The position numbers and the translations under genes were made by a program. Below are positions 44,636 through 53,795 of a stretch of DNA of 64,000 bases, piece after piece (the stretch's first letter is position 1; each line of letters starts with the position of its first letter). The notes under the pieces were generated by a model. The model was not told where the DNA came from, made no database searches, and saw nothing but the letters and a program-made list of their open reading frames with translations. This DNA comes from Microbacterium sp. MF43. GTDB taxonomy: Bacteria; Actinomycetota; Actinomycetes; Actinomycetales; Microbacteriaceae. Location: positions 682,001 through 746,000 of the forward strand of contig NZ_JABBDY010000002.1 in NCBI RefSeq assembly GCF_012847295.1, written 5' to 3'.

Positions 44636-45538
44636 ATGACCCTCACGGAAGACACCACGTCCACCCGCACGATCGTCGCCCCGAACCTGAAGGGCACGCC
44701 GAGGATCTCGCGTCGGCGCACCGCACGGCTCGTGTGGGGCATCCCCTACGGGATCTTCACCGCCGCGCTGGCGATCATCTTCCTCTACCCGCTGGTGTGG
44801 ACGACCGTCTCGTCGTTCAGCCCGCAGGCCGGATCGGCGCAGACCGACGGCTGGGGCTTCGGCAACTACGTGTCACTCGCGAACTTCCAGGCAGGGATCT
44901 GGGTCTACCTGGGCAACTCCCTGTTCGTGTCGCTGGTGACCGTCGCCCTCACGCTCGTCGTCTCGTTCCTCGGGGGCTACGCGTTCGCGAGGTTCCAGTT
45001 CCCCGGCAAGAATCTGCTGTTCCTGCTGGTGCTCGCGATCCTGATGGTGCCGTACGCGACCCTCCTGATCCCGCTGTACGTGATCCTCAACGCCATCGGC
45101 CTGCAGAACTCGCTGCTCGGCGTGGCGCTCGTGCTCACGATGTTCCAGCTGCCGTTCTCGATGTTCATGATGCGCATCTCCTTCGAGTCGATCCCGCGGG
45201 AGCTCGACGAAGCCGCGCTCGTCGACGGCTGCAACAGCTTCACCGCGCTGTGGCGCGTGCTCCTGCCCGCCGTCAAGCCGGGCCTCATCACCGTGGGCCT
45301 CTTCGCCTTCCTCACGGCGTGGAACGACTTCATCGCGCCGCTGATCCTCATCAACGACACCAACCGCATGACGCTGCCGCTCGCGGTGGCCAACCTCCGC
45401 GGTCAGGTGATGGGCGTCATCGACTACGGCGCCACCGAGGCGGGAGTCGTGGTGCTGGCACTCCCGTGCATCGTCCTCTTCCTGGTGCTTCAGCGCCACT
45501 ACGTCCGCGGATTCATGTCGGGAGCTTTCAAGGGATGA
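44636..45538 (+). CDS. Carbohydrate ABC transporter permease (MalG-type)
   Basis: A 300-residue membrane protein with six hydrophobic segments. The EAA-like loop ELDEAALVDGCNSFTALWRVLLPAVKPG is followed by the typical FAFLTAWNDFIAPLILI. An N-terminal cytoplasmic extension of about 30 residues precedes the first helix. CGAGGAGGC within the end of the upstream gene supplies the ribosome-binding site. The stop codon overlaps the start of the GH127 gene (ATGA), coupling uptake to intracellular hydrolysis. Confidence 0.93.
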   Translation: MTLTEDTTSTRTIVAPNLKGTPRISRRRTARLVWGIPYGIFTAALAIIFLYPLVWTTVSSFSPQAGSAQTDGWGFGNYVSLANFQAGIWVYLGNSLFVSLVTVALTLVVSFLGGYAFARFQFPGKNLLFLLVLAILMVPYATLLIPLYVILNAIGLQNSLLGVALVLTMFQLPFSMFMMRISFESIPRELDEAALVDGCNSFTALWRVLLPAVKPGLITVGLFAFLTAWNDFIAPLILINDTNRMTLPLAVANLRGQVMGVIDYGATEAGVVVLALPCIVLFLVLQRHYVRGFMSGAFKG

Positions 45539-47469
45539 CCATTCACACGATCAGCCCGGCGCCGCAGGCGCCGGCCGTTCCGACACGCGGCAAGCTGCGG
45601 CCGCTCGGTCTCGGCGACGTCCGGATCACCGGCGGGTTCTGGGGCGAGCGGCAGGCCGTGAACGGCAGCAACACGCTCGATCACATCGGCGGCCGACTGG
45701 AGACGGAGGGCTGGCTGCCCAACTTCGACCTCGCTGCCTCGGGGGGCCTGCCCGCCGGACGGCGTGGACGCGAGTTCTCCGACTCGGAGATCTACAAATA
45801 CCTCGAGGGCCTCGCGTGGGAAATCGGCCGCACCGACGACGTGGCGCTCGAGCAGCGCTTCCGCGACGTGGTGGCCCGCGTGGCCCCGGCGCAGGAGGAG
45901 GACGGCTACCTGAACACGATGTTCGGCCGCCGCGGCCAGGGCGCCCGGTGGTCCGACCTCGAGTGGGGCCACGAGCTGTACTGCCTGGGTCACCTCTTCC
46001 AGGCCGCTGTCGCGCGCGAGCGCACGCGGCCGGGTGCCGACGACGGGCTGCTGGGGATCGCGCGGCGCGCCGCCGACCTCGTGTGCGACGAGTTCGGCAT
46101 CGAAGGGCGCGATGCGGTCTGCGGCCACGCCGAGATCGAGGTCGGCCTCGCGGAGCTCGCTCGCGTGACCGGAGACCGGCGGTACCTCGCTCAGGCTCGG
46201 CTGTTCGTCGAGCGGCACGGCCGCGGGACGCTCCGCGACATCGAGTGGGGGCGCAAGTACTACCAGGACGACCTCCCGGTCCGCGAAGCCACCGTGCTGC
46301 GAGGGCACGCGGTGCGGGCCAACTACCTCTCGGCGGGCGCGATGGACGTCGCCGTCGACACCGGCGACAACGAGCTCCAGAAGGCCCTGCGCCGCCAGTG
46401 GGAGCGCACCGTCGCGCGTCGCACGTACATCACGGGCGGCCAGGGATCCCACCACCAGGACGAGGCGTTCGGCGAGGATTGGGAGCTGCCGCCCGACCGG
46501 GCCTACTCGGAGACCTGCGCGGGAATCGGCTCGATCATGTTCACGTGGCGCCTGCTGCTCGCCGGCGCCGATCCGCGGCACGCCGACCTCATCGAGCGCA
46601 CCCTCTTCAACGTGGTCGCGACCTCACCGGCCCCGGACGGCCGCTCGTTCTACTACGCCAACACCCTGCATCAGCGCGTGCCAGGCGTGGAGGCCGACGC
46701 GGACGGGACGTCGCCCCGCGCCTCGTCGTCGCTGCGGGCCCCGTGGTTCGAGGTGTCGTGCTGCCCACCCAACGTCGCACGCACGCTCGCGAGCCTCGAC
46801 GCCTACATCGCCACGGCGGACTCCGACGGCGTCCAGCTGCACCAGTACGCGCCGTCGACCGTGCGAACGACGCTCGACGACGGCCGCATGGTCGGGTTCG
46901 ACGTCGAGACGGAGTACCCCGCGAACGGGAGCGTGACGATCACCCACACCACCGACGCCGACCAGCCGTGGACGCTCAGCGTGCGCATCCCGTCGTGGGC
47001 GGCGGGCTCCAGCCTGCGGATCGTGACGGCCGACTTCGTGCAGCAGCGTCCGGTCGAACCGGGAATGGTGGAGATCCGCCACGCCTTCCGCGCCGGCGAC
47101 GTCGTCCACCTCGAGCTGCCGATGGCCCCGCGGGTGACGGCGCCCGACGCGCGCATCGACGCGGTGCGCGGGTGCGTCGCGATCGAACGCGGCCCCGAGG
47201 TCCTCGCGCTCGAGTCGACCGATCTCGGTCCGGCGGGCGTGGACGACGTCGGCCTGGTCGCCCTCGCGCCGGGCGCCGAGCCGATCGAGCGAGACGGCCG
47301 CGTATGGGTGACGGTCATGCGGGTGCCCGTCGTGGACGCCCGGTGGCCGTATGGCGAGGCCGTGGAGGGGGCGGATGCCTCGGCCGCCGAGGTGCCGCTC
47401 GTGCCGTATCACGAGTGGGCCGAGCGCGGACCGTCGACGATGCGCGTCTGGATCCCCGTCGCCGGGTGA
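45535..47469 (+). CDS. Cytoplasmic GH127 beta-L-arabinofuranosidase
   Basis: A 644-residue DUF1680/GH127 enzyme without a signal peptide, so intracellular. GH127 enzymes of the HypBA1 type hydrolyse beta-L-arabinofuranosyl disaccharides using a zinc-bound Cys nucleophile. All ligands are visible: Glu326 and Cys328 in YSETCAGIG and the Cys409-Cys410 pair in SCCPPN. Other family segments are VRITGGFWGERQ, SDSEIYKYLEGLAW, DGYLNT, WGHELYCLGHLFQA and GHAVRANYLSAGAMD. Length and collinearity fit HypBA1 (about 660). Translation is coupled to the MalG-type permease by ATGA overlap, indicating that imported beta-arabino-oligosaccharides are its substrate. Confidence 0.93.
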   Translation: MTIHTISPAPQAPAVPTRGKLRPLGLGDVRITGGFWGERQAVNGSNTLDHIGGRLETEGWLPNFDLAASGGLPAGRRGREFSDSEIYKYLEGLAWEIGRTDDVALEQRFRDVVARVAPAQEEDGYLNTMFGRRGQGARWSDLEWGHELYCLGHLFQAAVARERTRPGADDGLLGIARRAADLVCDEFGIEGRDAVCGHAEIEVGLAELARVTGDRRYLAQARLFVERHGRGTLRDIEWGRKYYQDDLPVREATVLRGHAVRANYLSAGAMDVAVDTGDNELQKALRRQWERTVARRTYITGGQGSHHQDEAFGEDWELPPDRAYSETCAGIGSIMFTWRLLLAGADPRHADLIERTLFNVVATSPAPDGRSFYYANTLHQRVPGVEADADGTSPRASSSLRAPWFEVSCCPPNVARTLASLDAYIATADSDGVQLHQYAPSTVRTTLDDGRMVGFDVETEYPANGSVTITHTTDADQPWTLSVRIPSWAAGSSLRIVTADFVQQRPVEPGMVEIRHAFRAGDVVHLELPMAPRVTAPDARIDAVRGCVAIERGPEVLALESTDLGPAGVDDVGLVALAPGAEPIERDGRVWVTVMRVPVVDARWPYGEAVEGADASAAEVPLVPYHEWAERGPSTMRVWIPVAG

Positions 47470-47500
47470 CGGCGCCCAGACTCCGGCCAGGCACGCCCGG

Positions 47501-47571
47501 TAGACTGAAGGCACCATCCCGGATGTGTATCTACCTGGTTCCTCGCGGACCAAGGCGGCACGACGTGCCGC
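47501..47571 (+). promoter_or_regulatory. -10-like element and palindrome in the leader of the MFS gene
   Basis: TAGACT (47501-47506) resembles an actinobacterial -10 box. About 50 bases downstream, the 17-base palindrome GCGGCACGACGTGCCGC (47555-47571) lies in the untranslated leader. It could be an operator or a small hairpin. Confidence 0.35.
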
Positions 47572-47602
47572 GAACCGCGGCGAACACGGCACAGGATCAC
47601 AG

Positions 47603-48844
47603 ATGCACACGACATTGGCGGCGCCGCGCCGCACGAGCCTCGTTCGCGAGGCGGGATTCTCCTACTTCCCGATCGCGCTGATCGCGCGCCTGCCGTTCGC
47701 CATGATGGTGGTCGGCATCCTGACCCTCGTGGTCTCCGCACGCGACTCCCTCGCGCTCGGCGGTCTCACGTCGGCCATGACGGGGCTCGGAACCGCGCTG
47801 TTCGGGCCGCTTCTCGGAGCGGCGGCCGACCGCTTCGGCCAGCGCCGCGTGCTGCTGATCTCAGGGACGCTCAACAGCCTGCTGCTGGTCGCGATCGCGT
47901 GGCTGGCCTTCGCGCCGGTTCCGGATGCCTCCCTCCTGATCGTCGCCTTCCTCATCGGCGCATCGATGCCGCAGGTCGCACCCCTTTCGCGCAGTCGCCT
48001 GGTCGGCATCATCGGCCGCGCGTTCTCGCGCGACCGGCGTGAGTCCGTCGTCGGCGGGACGATGGCGTACGAGAGTGCCGCCGATGAGATCGTCTTCGTG
48101 TTCGGTCCGGTGATCGTCGGCCTGCTCGCCACCACCATGAGCCCCGCCGCCCCGGTCATCGGGGCCGCCGTGCTCGCGCTCGTGTTCGTGAGCGCATTCG
48201 CGCTTCACCCGACCGCGCGCGTCGGCGCGCCCGCCGGGGCCGCGAAGCCGGCACAGGCGTCCGCACGCGAGCTCGCCCGCCCGGCCCTCGTGACGACCGT
48301 CGTGGGGGCCCTCGGCATGGGCCTCTTCTTCGGTGCCATGCTGACCTCGCTCACGGCGTTCATGGCCGAGCGCGGCGCACCCGAGCAGGCCGGTCTGGTC
48401 TACGGGGCGATGGGAATCGGCTCCGCGGCGCTCGCGCTCGGCGTCGCGCTGTTCCCCGCGCGGTTCACGCTCACGGCGCGCTGGCTCGTGTTCGCGGTGA
48501 TCCTGGTCGCGGGCACCGTCGCGCTTCCGTTCGTCGACAGCGTGGCGGCGATCACGGTGTGCCTGCTCGTCATCGGGATCGGCATCGGCCCGACGCTCGT
48601 GACGCAGTACAGCCTCGCGGCCGCGCGGAGCCCGCTCGGTCGATCCGCGACCGTCATGACGATGCTCGGCTCGGCCGTCGTGGTGGGGCAGTCCGCGGCA
48701 TCCGCTCTCACCGGCCTCATCGCCGAGACCGCCGGCGCCCGGATCGCCCTCATCGCGCCGATCGTCGCGGCCGCGGTCGTGCTCGGCGCGGGAATCGCGA
48801 ACGCGCCGCTGTCGCGGATCAGGCCCGCGTCCCGCCGAGGGTGA
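47603..48844 (+). CDS. Major facilitator superfamily transporter
   Basis: A 413-residue polytopic protein with about twelve hydrophobic segments in two six-helix halves. The MFS loop 2-3 signature is GAAADRFGQRRVLLISG near residue 75. The central cytoplasmic loop after helix 6 is short (HPTARVGAPAGAAKPAQASAREL). The general architecture resembles sugar- or drug-efflux-type MFS proteins; the substrate cannot be assigned. I start at ATG 47603, which has AGGA seven bases upstream; an earlier start in the same frame at 47525 would add a polar, Arg-rich extension that is unlikely. It begins 134 bases after the GH127 gene, behind its own promoter-like element. Confidence 0.8.
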   Translation: MHTTLAAPRRTSLVREAGFSYFPIALIARLPFAMMVVGILTLVVSARDSLALGGLTSAMTGLGTALFGPLLGAAADRFGQRRVLLISGTLNSLLLVAIAWLAFAPVPDASLLIVAFLIGASMPQVAPLSRSRLVGIIGRAFSRDRRESVVGGTMAYESAADEIVFVFGPVIVGLLATTMSPAAPVIGAAVLALVFVSAFALHPTARVGAPAGAAKPAQASARELARPALVTTVVGALGMGLFFGAMLTSLTAFMAERGAPEQAGLVYGAMGIGSAALALGVALFPARFTLTARWLVFAVILVAGTVALPFVDSVAAITVCLLVIGIGIGPTLVTQYSLAAARSPLGRSATVMTMLGSAVVVGQSAASALTGLIAETAGARIALIAPIVAAAVVLGAGIANAPLSRIRPASRRG

Positions 48845-48952
48845 TCGCGTAGGTCGCGCGGGCCGGACGGCACATCCTCGGCGAGCCGGGCGGCGCGAAG
48901 GCGCCGAGCGGCGGAGTCCCGCCATCCTGCCGACTCGGAGGAGAATCGGCGC

Positions 48953-49294
48953 ATGACGCGCCACTGGACCCCGCTCGCCGCCGTGTACGTCTGCCTGGCC
49001 GTGCTCGGGCTCATCGGAACCTGGTACTTCAACGTCGTCGCCATCGTCGAGCTGCGCGACTTCCTCGGCGACCTGGTGTCGAGCGGACCGGCGGTCTCGT
49101 CGATCAGCATCGATCTGCTCGTCGTCGCCCTCGCCGGGAGCATCTTCGTGATCGTCGAGGCCCGGCGCCTCGGCATGCGTTTCGGCTGGCTCTACGTCGC
49201 CGGAGCGGCGATCACCGCATTCGCGTTCACGTTCCCGCTGTTCCTCGCGATGCGCGAGCGCCGCAAGACCGAGCTCGCACGTGCAGAGGAGTAG
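48953..49294 (+). CDS. DUF2834 family membrane protein
   Basis: A 113-residue membrane protein with three hydrophobic segments (about 8-28, 48-66 and 76-98). WTPLAAVYVCLAVLGLIGTWYFN followed by the DLLVVALAGSIFVIVEARRLGMRFGW segment matches DUF2834, a family of unknown function. GGAGGAGAA precedes the ATG. It ends six bases before the convergent DUF1858-like gene. Confidence 0.8.
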   Translation: MTRHWTPLAAVYVCLAVLGLIGTWYFNVVAIVELRDFLGDLVSSGPAVSSISIDLLVVALAGSIFVIVEARRLGMRFGWLYVAGAAITAFAFTFPLFLAMRERRKTELARAEE

Positions 49295-49300
49295 TCCCGG

Positions 49301-49519
49301 TCAGAGCGCGGCGATGCGGGTGCGGAGCTGCTCGAGCGTGTCTCGGGGAAGCTGACCGCCGGCCATCTTCAGCACGTCGGCGGCGGGCATCGTCTTGGCG
49401 CAGCCGATCATCGGGTGACCGGGGAGCTCGGGCACGAGTTCGACGATGATGCCCCGCGCCTCGGGATCGTCGAGCAGCTGCCCGAGCGTCGTCGTCTCGA
49501 GGTCGTACTTGCCGGCCAT
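49301..49519 (-). CDS. Small DUF1858-like domain protein
   Basis: A 72-residue protein, MAGKYDLETTTLGQLLDDPEARGIIVELVPELP... with HPMIGCAKTMPAADVLKMAGGQL. This pattern (TLGxLLDDPEAR, HPMIxxA, a helical terminal repeat) is that of small helical domains found alone or at the C termini of actinobacterial enzymes. Function unknown. GAGGGAGA precedes the ATG at 49519. It lies 46 bases downstream of the gluconokinase gene on the same strand. Confidence 0.7.
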   Translation of the reverse strand: MAGKYDLETTTLGQLLDDPEARGIIVELVPELPGHPMIGCAKTMPAADVLKMAGGQLPRDTLEQLRTRIAAL

Positions 49520-49565
49520 GTGCTTCTCCCTCGTGCCGCCCGGGACCCGGGGTGGCTTCAGGATG

Positions 49566-50072
49566 TCAGAGTCCGCCGCGATCCTCCCACCGCTTGCGCG
49601 CCTCGGCCACGATGTGCAGGACCGGGGCATCGATCGACAGGATCGCCCCTCGCTCGTCGGGCTGCAGCGGCTCGAGCAGGGCGAGCTGCGACACCAGGAG
49701 CGACGGCGGCATGAAGTGCTCGGACCGCGCGGTGATCCGCTTCTGCAGCAGCTCCGCCGTGCCGTCCAGCTGCACGAAGAACACGTCGCCCCCCGAGGCG
49801 CGCAGCAGGTCGCGGTACGCCCGCCGCAGCGCGGAGCACGCGACGACGGCAAGCTCCCCCCGGGCGGTCGCGGCGGCCATCGACTGCCCTACGACCTCGA
49901 GCCACGGCATCCGGTCCTCGTCGGTCAGCGGCACGCCTCGCGACATCTTCTCGACGTTCGCGTCCGGGTGCAGGTCGTCGGCGTCCAGGTACACGCCGTG
50001 CAGCTCGGCGGCGAGCGCGGCGGCGACGGTGGACTTGCCGCATCCCGACACCCCCATGACGACGATCGGCAT
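49566..50072 (-). CDS. gntK: Gluconokinase
   Basis: A 168-residue GntK-type kinase phosphorylating D-gluconate to 6-phosphogluconate with ATP. P-loop GVSGCGKST at residues 7-15, then [30 protein letters not shown], the gluconate-binding signature of the family, followed by [14 protein letters not shown]. Length matches thermoresistant gluconokinase (about 170). I start at ATG 50072 ([10 protein letters not shown]), as the upstream extension is Arg-rich noise. No gluconate permease is adjacent; the sugar-acid cluster at 51811-59244 may supply gluconate. Confidence 0.93.
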   Translation of the reverse strand: MPIVVMGVSGCGKSTVAAALAAELHGVYLDADDLHPDANVEKMSRGVPLTDEDRMPWLEVVGQSMAAATARGELAVVACSALRRAYRDLLRASGGDVFFVQLDGTAELLQKRITARSEHFMPPSLLVSQLALLEPLQPDERGAILSIDAPVLHIVAEARKRWEDRGGL

Positions 50073-50347
50073 GGCGGGCGTCCTCTCGCGGCGGTGAAGG
50101 GTACGGATGCCGCCCCCGCCGTCCAGCGTATCGGCGCCGCGCCGCCGCGCGGAGCCGAGGCATCCGCCCACTCGACCTCGTCCGTCGGGCGAATATCACC
50201 CCTCTGGTGCGATGCCGCAGAGTCGGGCATTCGGAATCGTTGCCCGCGAAACCTCGCCTCCCCATCCTGACGATGCCTCAGCGCAGCGCTGGCAGAGCCG
50301 GCGCGACCCGGGAACCGCGATCGTCGACCGACCTGGAAGGACCGCAC

Positions 50348-51742
50348 ATGCTGCACAAGCGGGACACGATCCGCGACGAGCTGCTCGACGAGGTCTTCGC
50401 CTCGACCGAGCTCTCGGTCGCATTGCCGAAGTACCGTATGCCCCAGAACGAGCACATGGCGCGGCACGCCTACCAGGTGGTGGTCGACGAGCTCATGCTC
50501 GACGGCAACTCCCGCCAGAACCTCGCGACCTTCTGCCAGACCTGGCTGGAGCCCGAGGTGCGCGCGATCATGGCCGAGACCCTCGACAAGAACATGATCG
50601 ACAAGGACGAGTACCCGCAGACCGCCGAGATCGAGGCGCGCTGCGTGCACATCCTCGCTGACCTGTGGAACTCCCCCGATGCGGCCAACACCCTGGGCAC
50701 GTCGACCACCGGCTCGAGCGAGGCGGCGATGCTCGGTGGCATGGCGCTGCTGTGGAACTGGCGCGCGCGCCGGCGCGAGGCGGGCAAGCCCACCGACAAG
50801 CCGAACCTGATCACCGGCCCTGTGCAGGTGTGCTGGCACAAATTCGCGCGGTACTGGGACGTCGAGCTGCGGGAGATCCCGATGGAGGGCGACCGCTTCA
50901 TCATGACGCCGGAAGAGGTCGTGAAGCGCGTGGACGAGAACACGATCGGGGTCGTTCCGACCCTCGGTGTGACCTTCACCGGCCAGTACGAACCGGTGCA
51001 CGACGTGAGCGCGGCCCTCGACGAGGTCCAGGAGAAGACCGGCCTGGACATCCCGATCCACGTCGACGGCGCGAGCGGAGGCTTCCTCGCGCCCTTCACG
51101 GTGCCCGAGCTGGTGTGGGACTTCCGGCTGCCGCGCGTCAAGTCGATCAACACGTCGGGTCACAAGTTCGGGCTCGCTCCGCTGGGGGTCGGATGGATCG
51201 TGTGGCGGGATGCCGCGGACCTCCCCGAGGACCTGATCTTCAACGTGAACTACCTCGGCGGAAACATGCCGACGTTCGCGCTGAATTTCTCCCGCCCGGG
51301 CGGTCAGATCGTCGCGCAGTACTACAACTTCGTGCGCCTGGGGCGCGAGGGCTACCGCAAGGTGCAGATGTCGTGCCATGACACCGCGATGTACCTCGCG
51401 GCAGAAATCGACAAGCTCGGGCACTTCGAGATCATCAACAACGGCAGCGCCGAGTCGGGCATCCCGGCCGTCTCATGGAAGCTGAAAGAGGGGGTCGAGC
51501 ATCCGTTCAACCTCTTCGACCTGGCCGACCGCCTCCGGGTGCGCGGCTGGCAGGTCCCCGCGTACACGATGCCGCCGGAGCGCCAGGACCTCGCGGTGCA
51601 GCGCATCCTCGTGCGGCAGGGCTTCGACCGTGACGCGGCATCCCTGCTCATGGACGATTACCGGGCGGCGATCGAGCACTTCGACGCCCACCCCATCGTC
51701 AACTCCATGACCGAGGAGGAAGCGGGGACCTTCCACCACTGA
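50348..51742 (+). CDS. gadB: Glutamate decarboxylase
   Basis: A 464-residue PLP enzyme converting L-glutamate to GABA and CO2 and consuming a proton. Conserved parts: [16 protein letters not shown] at the N terminus, [20 protein letters not shown] (PLP phosphate binding), the [14 protein letters not shown] Asp that contacts the PLP ring nitrogen, and the Schiff-base lysine Lys273 in SGHKFGL. The C terminus ends TFHH, as in E. coli GadB (466 residues). GGAAGGAC precedes the ATG at 50348. No GABA antiporter gene is adjacent, so an acid-resistance role rests on family knowledge only. Confidence 0.96.
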   Translation: MLHKRDTIRDELLDEVFASTELSVALPKYRMPQNEHMARHAYQVVVDELMLDGNSRQNLATFCQTWLEPEVRAIMAETLDKNMIDKDEYPQTAEIEARCVHILADLWNSPDAANTLGTSTTGSSEAAMLGGMALLWNWRARRREAGKPTDKPNLITGPVQVCWHKFARYWDVELREIPMEGDRFIMTPEEVVKRVDENTIGVVPTLGVTFTGQYEPVHDVSAALDEVQEKTGLDIPIHVDGASGGFLAPFTVPELVWDFRLPRVKSINTSGHKFGLAPLGVGWIVWRDAADLPEDLIFNVNYLGGNMPTFALNFSRPGGQIVAQYYNFVRLGREGYRKVQMSCHDTAMYLAAEIDKLGHFEIINNGSAESGIPAVSWKLKEGVEHPFNLFDLADRLRVRGWQVPAYTMPPERQDLAVQRILVRQGFDRDAASLLMDDYRAAIEHFDAHPIVNSMTEEEAGTFHH

Positions 51743-51810
51743 CGGACGGGCGCGAGGGGGCTCGGGTCGTTCGGAGGCGAGGAGCACCCGGGGGTCCCTC
51801 TGCGTGCGCC

Positions 51811-52863
51811 TCACGTGGAGCGCGAAGGGTGTCCGTAGGAGGCCTGTTCGAGTCCGCGGATGTAGCCGATCGCGAACAGCCGGCCGAGCGTCTCATAGCC
51901 GGGACGGGTGTTCGCCTCGCCGTCGAGCGTCGGGACATGGTCGGGACGCATCGGGCCGTCGAAGCCGATCTCGGCGTACGCCTCCATGCATGCGGGGAGA
52001 TCGGTCTGCCCGTCGTCGTGGAAGGTCTCCTGGAACTCTTCCGGGGTTCCGCGCACGTCACGGAAGTGCACGAACGGAATGCGATCGGTGCCGAACTCGC
52101 GGATCAGGTCGGGTATCGATGTCGTCCCCTCCAGCACCTCGGGCATCAGGGCGAAGTTGCCCTGGCAGAAGGTGAAGCCGTTCGCCTCGGAGGGGTGCAG
52201 CGAGGCGAGGCGGCGGAACCCCTCGACGGAGCTCATGATGCGGGGCACGTTGCGGTTGAAAGGCCGCGGCGGGTCGTCGGGATGCATCGCCAGCCGCACC
52301 CCCGCGGCCTCCGCCTCGGGGACGACGGCGTCGAGGAAGTAGGCGAGCGCATCCCACATCTGCTCGTGCGTGACCTCGCCCTCCTCCATGAGCGGCGGCA
52401 GGGCTTCTGCGTCGGCCGCTCGGTACCCCGTCACGAGCGCTCCCCCGCGCGTTTCGACCGCGATGTCGGTGCGGCCCCAGCTCGTGAGTGCCATCCAGTT
52501 GTAGGCCATGGTCGGCACACCGAGCCGTCCGAGCGCCCTCACCTGCTCGATGACATGGTCGATCTGCTCGTCTCGGCCGTCGAGACCGAGCCGCGCCTTG
52601 TCGAGCGGCGCCGTGTCTTCGGTGGCGACCAGACGGAGGCCGTGTTCGTCGTAGATCTCGATGTTGCGCTTGATCGCCCGCTCGCCCCACGGCGCCTCCT
52701 CACGGTCGTCGGCGCTCCAGCCGCTCGCGCCGACCGAGGCGAACATCCGCTGATCCTGCTCGGCGCCGTTGAGGATGCCGACGACGTTCTCGACGCCGAC
52801 CTGGCGGAGGAGCTTCCAGGACGCCTCGGGCCGGGGCGGGAGGAACTCGCTGAGTTGAATCAC
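51811..52863 (-). CDS. uxuA: D-mannonate dehydratase
   Basis: A 350-residue TIM-barrel enzyme dehydrating D-mannonate to 2-keto-3-deoxy-D-gluconate. Signatures: VENVVGILNGAEQDQ, YNWMALTSWGRTD, LAMHPDDPP (metal-binding His and Asp region), FCQGNF and FVHFRDVRGTPEEFQETFHDDGQTDL, and RPDHVPTL near the C terminus. Length fits the shorter Gram-positive UxuA form. The GTG start at 52863 has a distant AGAGG. It is transcribed with the SDR gene at 52883 (19-base gap), a natural partner that could supply mannonate by reducing fructuronate. 2-Keto-3-deoxygluconate kinase and aldolase are not in the window. Confidence 0.94.
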   Translation of the reverse strand: MIQLSEFLPPRPEASWKLLRQVGVENVVGILNGAEQDQRMFASVGASGWSADDREEAPWGERAIKRNIEIYDEHGLRLVATEDTAPLDKARLGLDGRDEQIDHVIEQVRALGRLGVPTMAYNWMALTSWGRTDIAVETRGGALVTGYRAADAEALPPLMEEGEVTHEQMWDALAYFLDAVVPEAEAAGVRLAMHPDDPPRPFNRNVPRIMSSVEGFRRLASLHPSEANGFTFCQGNFALMPEVLEGTTSIPDLIREFGTDRIPFVHFRDVRGTPEEFQETFHDDGQTDLPACMEAYAEIGFDGPMRPDHVPTLDGEANTRPGYETLGRLFAIGYIRGLEQASYGHPSRST

Positions 52864-52882
52864 AGGTGATCGGCCTCTCGGG

Positions 52883-53698
52883 TCAGTCTTTCGCGGGCAG
52901 CGCGGCGCCGAGCTGCGCGAGCAGTCCGCCGTCGACGCGGAGCTCGGTTCCCGTCACGAAGCTCGCAGCGTCGCTCGCGAGGAAGGCGACCGCCTCACCG
53001 AGCTCCCTGGGCTGCGCGATTCGTCCCAGGGGGTGCGACCTGCCCCAGGTGACGAGCGTGCTCTCGATGGCGTCGGGCGTGCCCTCGGAGTGCATCGCCG
53101 CCGAGTGCCGGAGCATCGGGGTGTCGACGGATCCCGGCGCGATCGAGTTCACCCGCACCCCGTAAGCGGCCTCGTCCACGGCGAGCGCACGGGTCAGAGC
53201 GTTGAGGGCCCCCTTGCTCGCGGTATACGCCACGACCGACTGCTGGGTGGCGGTCGCCTGCACCGAGGAGATGATCGTGATCGTCCCACGCGCTTCGCGG
53301 ATGTGCGGCAGGGCGCTGTGCGCCGCGAGGAAGACGCCACGGACATTGACGGCGAAGACCTCATCCCACGTCTCGATCGGAGTCGACACGGCGTCGCCGT
53401 AACGCTGAATGCCGGCCGCCGTCACGAGGTGGTCGAGGCGACCGAACTCGGTGACGGCGAGCGCGACGGCGCGACGACTCGTCTCGGGGTCGTCGATCGG
53501 ACCCCACGTGCCGACCGCCGTGCCGCCGGCCTCCCGGATGAGCGCGACCGTCTGGTCGACGTAGTCCTGGGTCAGCCCGTGGACCACGACGGAAGCGCCC
53601 CGTGCGGCGAGCACCTCGGCCACACCCTGCCCGATGCCCTGGGATCCTCCGGTGACGAGCACGACGCGTCCGGCATACGTGCGCGAATCGCTGATCAT
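52883..53698 (-). CDS. SDR-family oxidoreductase, probable sugar-acid reductase
   Basis: A 271-residue classical SDR. NAD(P) motif TGGSQGIGQG (about residues 15-24), catalytic Ser in ISSVQAT, YxxxK in VAYTASKGALNALTRALA, and C-terminal DAASFVTGTELRVDGGL. It lies directly upstream of uxuA and is divergent from a GntR regulator, so a D-fructuronate reductase or related hexuronate dehydrogenase role is plausible; canonical UxuB belongs to a different (long-chain) family, so this would be a functional replacement. The ATG at 53698 has GAAGGAGA upstream; the frame is open beyond but includes the operator. Confidence 0.82.
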   Translation of the reverse strand: MISDSRTYAGRVVLVTGGSQGIGQGVAEVLAARGASVVVHGLTQDYVDQTVALIREAGGTAVGTWGPIDDPETSRRAVALAVTEFGRLDHLVTAAGIQRYGDAVSTPIETWDEVFAVNVRGVFLAAHSALPHIREARGTITIISSVQATATQQSVVAYTASKGALNALTRALAVDEAAYGVRVNSIAPGSVDTPMLRHSAAMHSEGTPDAIESTLVTWGRSHPLGRIAQPRELGEAVAFLASDAASFVTGTELRVDGGLLAQLGAALPAKD

Positions 53699-53746
53699 GG
53701 CGCTCTCCTTCGTGCGCGACTGCTTCGACGGCGGCCAGCCTAGGCG

Positions 53747-53766
53747 CTTGTATACTAGTAGGCAAG
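53747..53766. promoter_or_regulatory. Palindromic GntR (FadR-type) operator
   Basis: CTTGTATACTAGTAGGCAAG is a 20-base inverted repeat: 8 of 10 positions match between arms around a central CTAG. It lies in the 97-base divergent spacer between the SDR/uxuA unit and the gntR gene. FadR-subfamily regulators of sugar acids bind sites of the TTGTATACAA type. Confidence 0.65.
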
Positions 53767-53795
53767 TCGATCGACCCGAGCGAAGGAGACCGGGA

